A DNA stretch of 64,000 nucleotides from Arthrobacter sp. KBS0703 (GTDB lineage: Bacteria > Actinomycetota > Actinomycetes > Actinomycetales > Micrococcaceae), in assembly GCF_002008315.2 (NCBI RefSeq), contig NZ_MVDG02000001.1, positions 558,001-622,000 of the forward strand, written 5' to 3'. The notes under the pieces are model-generated. The model was not told the DNA's origin, made no database searches, and worked only from the letters and a program-made list of their open reading frames with translations. A program made the translations under genes and the position numbers. This document shows, one piece after another, positions 61,190 to 64,000 of the stretch (the stretch's first letter is position 1; the number at the start of each line of letters is the position of its first letter).

Positions 61190-61774
61190 CTAAGCGGCGG
61201 CCATCTCCAGCAGGGGATAGAGGGCAGCTTCCCAGTCCTTCCACTCCCGAAGCCGCGGAGCTTCCGCGAGGCTGCGGTTGTAGGACTGGTCGAAGACGAG
61301 GTGCTGCCAGGTCGGCACCATGTTGCCCGTGATGCCCGGCTTGTCGTCGATGAGCACGTCCCCGCGGACCAGGGTCTTGTCATGGGTGAGGATGACCCGG
61401 TTCACCCAGCGGCTCCCGAGGTGCTCTTCAATGGAGGCCAGCTTCTCAGAGGCACAGGTGGCGTGCGTAGCGAACGGCGTGGAGCAGAAGAAGACGTTCA
61501 GTCCGGCCTCCTCCATCGCCAGAACGGCCTCGATTGCCCCGGGCATGGATTCAAGGTTCCGGTAGAGGCCCTCGGTGTTCATGGCCTGCAGCAGGACATC
61601 ACGGTCGCCGCCGGGGCCGCACAGGTGGTTGCAGTCCATCTGCTGGCCCAAGGGCACGATCGGGAAGTTCGGGTCCAGCTGCAACAGGATGCGGTTGAGG
61701 GCGTTGCCCCAGTCGAAGAAGCAGCCGTCCATATCGACAAGCGTGACGGGCCGGCCAGGGGAGGGAGTAATCAT
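61190..61774 (-). CDS. 5'(3')-deoxyribonucleotidase-like HAD phosphatase (NT5C family)
   Basis: 194 residues. HAD motif I V-D-M-D-G-C-F-F-D-W, motif II F-F-C-S-T-P-F, motif III/IV L-T-H-D-K-T-L-V-R-G-D-V-L-I-D-D-K-P. This is the layout of NT5C deoxynucleotidases, which dephosphorylate dNMPs. Start M-I-T-P-S at 61774, chosen because it is exactly 7 bases after the CCGTACACAT element. Such enzymes are frequent on phages and plasmids. Confidence 0.85.
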   Translation of the reverse strand: MITPSPGRPVTLVDMDGCFFDWGNALNRILLQLDPNFPIVPLGQQMDCNHLCGPGGDRDVLLQAMNTEGLYRNLESMPGAIEAVLAMEEAGLNVFFCSTPFATHATCASEKLASIEEHLGSRWVNRVILTHDKTLVRGDVLIDDKPGITGNMVPTWQHLVFDQSYNRSLAEAPRLREWKDWEAALYPLLEMAAA

Positions 61775-61781
61775 GGGCTGC

Positions 61782-61811
61782 ATGTGTACGGCGTTTCCAA
61801 GCAATGTCTTC
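61782..61811 (-). promoter_or_regulatory. Element-type promoter
   Basis: Minus strand GAAGAC, 14 bases, CCGTACACAT, 7 bases before ATG 61774. The only copy right of the catabolic island. Confidence 0.55.
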
Positions 61812-62060
61812 ATGGCCGGACAATACGGCCGGCCTATGACAAAAGGTCAGGGATGAGGCAAGCTCGGCTGACAGATCACCGTCTGTCCACTAAGCTCGCC
61901 AACTGGCCCGGCCGCACATTACGTGAACGTGGTCGGTAGCGTCACGGTTTTCGTCCTAAGCAGCGCGCATCTACACTGACTCCGGTTGGGGGAATTCCGC
62001 GGTGCCATGCCGATGCTGTCTGTCCTCCAGCAAGGACACGATTACAGCACGGGAGACGAA

Positions 62061-62540
62061 TTGAATATTGATGGACCGCACACCCCGCCCGGGCAAGTCC
62101 AGAATGGCGACCAGTATGTACAAACCGCTCCGCAGGGAGTCTGGCAGTTCAAGCCCAAGGCCTCCCCGTTGCGCATTTCTGCCGGAGTTGTCGGGCTGGT
62201 CCTCTCAGTGGTGGGGATCTTGTTCTCCGGGATTCTCCTCTTTGGTAGGAACGGCGGATCCAGTACGCCGCTGAACGGGTGGATGATCCTGTTCGTCATC
62301 GTGGGGTCCATCGGATCCCTCGTCACCGGCATTGTCATTCTCGCGAAGCAGCGCAAACGCGGCGGGGCAACCCCTTGGCTCGTGCTTTCCTTCGCGGCAT
62401 TGGTTGTTGTTGCATGTCTGAGCTTCATGGCCACGCGGGACATTGGCCTCCCCGGTGCCCCACCAATGATCATGCCGTTCGCGCTTGCGACGGCGGTTCT
62501 GGCCGGCCTGGTGATTCTGATGGAGAAACTCCGGCGCTAG
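62061..62540 (+). CDS. Membrane protein with LRISAGVV motif (copy 2)
   Basis: About 159 residues from TTG 62061 (GGGAGA upstream); an ATG at 62007 is an alternative. Polar Gln/Pro-rich start, then K-A-S-P-L-R-I-S-A-G-V-V entering the first of four helices (VVGLVLSVVGILFSGILLFG, WMILFVIVGSIGSLVTGIVIL, WLVLSFAALVVVACLSFMA, FALATAVLAGLVIL). Related to the protein at 36.9 kb. Stop overlaps the convergent ATPase stop. Confidence 0.65.
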   Translation: MNIDGPHTPPGQVQNGDQYVQTAPQGVWQFKPKASPLRISAGVVGLVLSVVGILFSGILLFGRNGGSSTPLNGWMILFVIVGSIGSLVTGIVILAKQRKRGGATPWLVLSFAALVVVACLSFMATRDIGLPGAPPMIMPFALATAVLAGLVILMEKLRR

Positions 62541-64000
62541 GTTGTGCAAAGGCTTGGAGGCCGCCCGGTGATAACCTGCTCCAAAGTCTCGTCGGGGGTG
62601 CCGCGTTCGCGCAGCTTGATGCCCAGGGCTTTGATGCCGGTGGCGAGTTGGACGGCGACCTTGTCGGAGGTGCCGGCGAGCAGCTGGTAGGCGTAGAAGA
62701 TCGGGGACATGCCGTGCTTGAGGATGCGGTCGTCCCGGTCCTCGATGGAGTCGAGCCCCCGGTCGTCCACGGACATTGCCGCGGTCAGGACCGACACGAT
62801 TGTCGGGAAGGACCGGTCACCGATGGCGTCGGCGCCGAACGTGTACTTCATCGCGTTGGTGAAGAAGAGCGCCTTGGCTGCGTTGTCACCGGGCACGGCG
62901 AACAGGTCGATGCCGCGGGTGCGCGGGTCGGCGACGTCGATGACGAGCACCTTGTCTCCGAGCTTGTGGGCCCACTCGACGTACTTGGCGACGCCGTCGC
63001 CTTTGGACTCGAAGGCGATGAGGGTGTTGTTGGCCCCGGGGTAGCCGGGCTTGCCGGTCGGGTTGACCCGCTCCAGGCAGTGCCAGCCGAACAGGGACCG
63101 GACACAGAGGGACTTGCCGGAGCCGGGCTTGCCGATGATCGCGACACCGAAGAGCATGGCGGCCGCTGACAGGTGCGCCGAGCCGTCGTCGTTGGTGCCC
63201 AGCAGCGGGCCGATCTTCTGCAGCATGACCGGCGGCGTGGCGCGGGCGCGGGTGGCTGCTGCGCCGGAGACAGCACCGGCGTGCGGGGAGACCATGCCGA
63301 CGACGACGTTGGGTCCGAGCATGAAGGTGTCCGGCGCCAGCGGGTAGTCGCCGTCGGAGGCGGGGATGAACTTCTCGAACGGGACCTTCTCGCCGTTGAT
63401 GGTCCGGCTGCCGCGCACCTGTCTCTTATACACATCTAGATGTGTATAAGAGACAGGGGCCGGCCGCGCCGTGAGGCCGGCGGAGCGAACACCGGCTGGG
63501 CGAGCTGGTTGCGGAGCTTCGTGTCGGGGGACGCGATGCGTCCGGCGAGGGCGGCGAGTCCGAGGATTACGGCCACGCCCGAGATCGCATAAAGGATCGG
63601 GGAAATGCTCGCCGGAATGTAGGCGGCGTACTCGGCCGGCAGCTGCGGAAGACCGAACAGGGTCGCGGCGGCAAGGATCAGACCGACCGGCAGACCGAAG
63701 AACAGGGCGTGCTTTGTCGGTGCGAACCGGACACCGGAGTCCAGGTCAAAACCGGGCAGGCCCGCGGTGACCTGGGAGAGCAGCGACGTCACTTCCTCCT
63801 TCGAAGAACCGCCGGCGGTGATGGACACGACGACGGCCGTCGGGGAGGTGGAGTGGTGCGTCGGGACAGCGGTGCCGAGCCGGTTCCCGAGCCACGGCGT
63901 GTAGAACTTCCGCTCCTTGTTCGAGGGTTTCCGCATCGTGACAGCAACCCAGGAACCTTCAGGCATCGCGTTGGCCAGGATCCGCGGCAGCTCGGTCGGG
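62537..64000 (-). CDS. Conjugation ATPase-like protein, split by adapter, incomplete at both ends
   Basis: Runs off the right edge of the window. The first part has K-P-S-N-K-E-R-K-F-Y-T and two membrane helices (FFGLPVGLILAAATLFGL and ILYAISGVAVILGLAALAG). Removing the 38-base adapter at 63419-63456 joins ...R-R-G-R-P to V-R-G-S-R-T-I-N-G-E-K in one frame. Then comes Walker A I-I-G-K-P-G-S-G-K-S-L-C-V-R. This fits actinobacterial SCO6880/VirB4-TraC-like conjugation proteins. No Walker B is reached before the stop at 62537, so the C terminus seems truncated. Confidence 0.75.
63419..63456. other. Embedded Tn5 mosaic-end junction adapter (artefact) 5
   Basis: Exact 38-bp junction inside the conjugation ATPase gene. 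Precise excision keeps the frame, so the flanks are genuinely contiguous here. Confidence 0.97.

Overview
The window looks like DNA of a high-GC actinobacterium of the Micrococcaceae (Arthrobacter / Pseudarthrobacter / Paenarthrobacter type). This rests on the gene order around guaA and galU, GTG/TTG starts, short ATGA/GTGA gene overlaps and the protein families present. No rRNA or taxonomic marker is in view, so the genus is an inference.

The assembly carries library artefacts. Five Tn5 mosaic-end sequences are embedded at 6624-6661, 6673-6710, 8090-8125, 12149-12167 and 63419-63456; four are complete or near-complete 38-bp end-to-end junction adapters, as used in Nextera mate-pair libraries. 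They split a helicase, a SAF-domain protein and a conjugation ATPase. In two cases removing them restores the reading frame exactly. In addition, at least five genes show one-base frameshifts, so frame-level calls need read support.

Layout. (1) 1-13,215 is ordinary chromosome: SURF1, DUF3817, guaA, a large AAA/helicase, SAF/CpaB-like, FmdB, 5-formyl-THF cyclo-ligase, galU, GNAT, a membrane protein, an NAD(P)-binding protein, and tRNA-Ala(CGC). (2) 13,216-44,600 is accessory, plasmid- or ICE-like DNA: small unknown genes, nucleases (GIY-YIG, Mrr-like, DUF559-like, RecB-like, HNH lipoprotein), a Thg1-like gene, a CCA-transferase-like gene, cold shock protein, signal peptidase, GT51 transglycosylase, ABC transporter, Doc toxin, a sigma-like protein, and a DUF2637 (SpdB-like) gene flanked by phased repeats. 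(3) 44,811-60,899 is a catabolic island: HyuA/HyuB, CaiB-type CoA-transferase, enoyl-CoA hydratase, PrpB, PrpC, 3-oxoacid CoA-transferase subunits, thiolase, a GAF/PucR regulator, and HMG-CoA lyase plus class II HMG-CoA reductase. (4) 61,190-64,000 is again plasmid-like: deoxynucleotidase-like protein, a membrane protein related to one at 36.9 kb, and a broken conjugation ATPase.

The most interesting signal is a repeated, fixed-geometry promoter-like element, GGNNAS-N14-CCGYACACAT, lying 6-8 bases before the start codon of eleven genes. Two further copies lie farther upstream of their genes. It occurs only in regions 2 and 4, not in the chromosome or the catabolic island. The geometry fits leaderless transcription starting at the start codon. 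A sigma-70-like gene in the same region (42,077-41,041, minus strand) itself carries the element and is a candidate, untested, to read it. A second notable thread is a short shared peptide (G-x-F-A...H-x-E-P) at the N or C terminus of four otherwise unrelated proteins of region 2.
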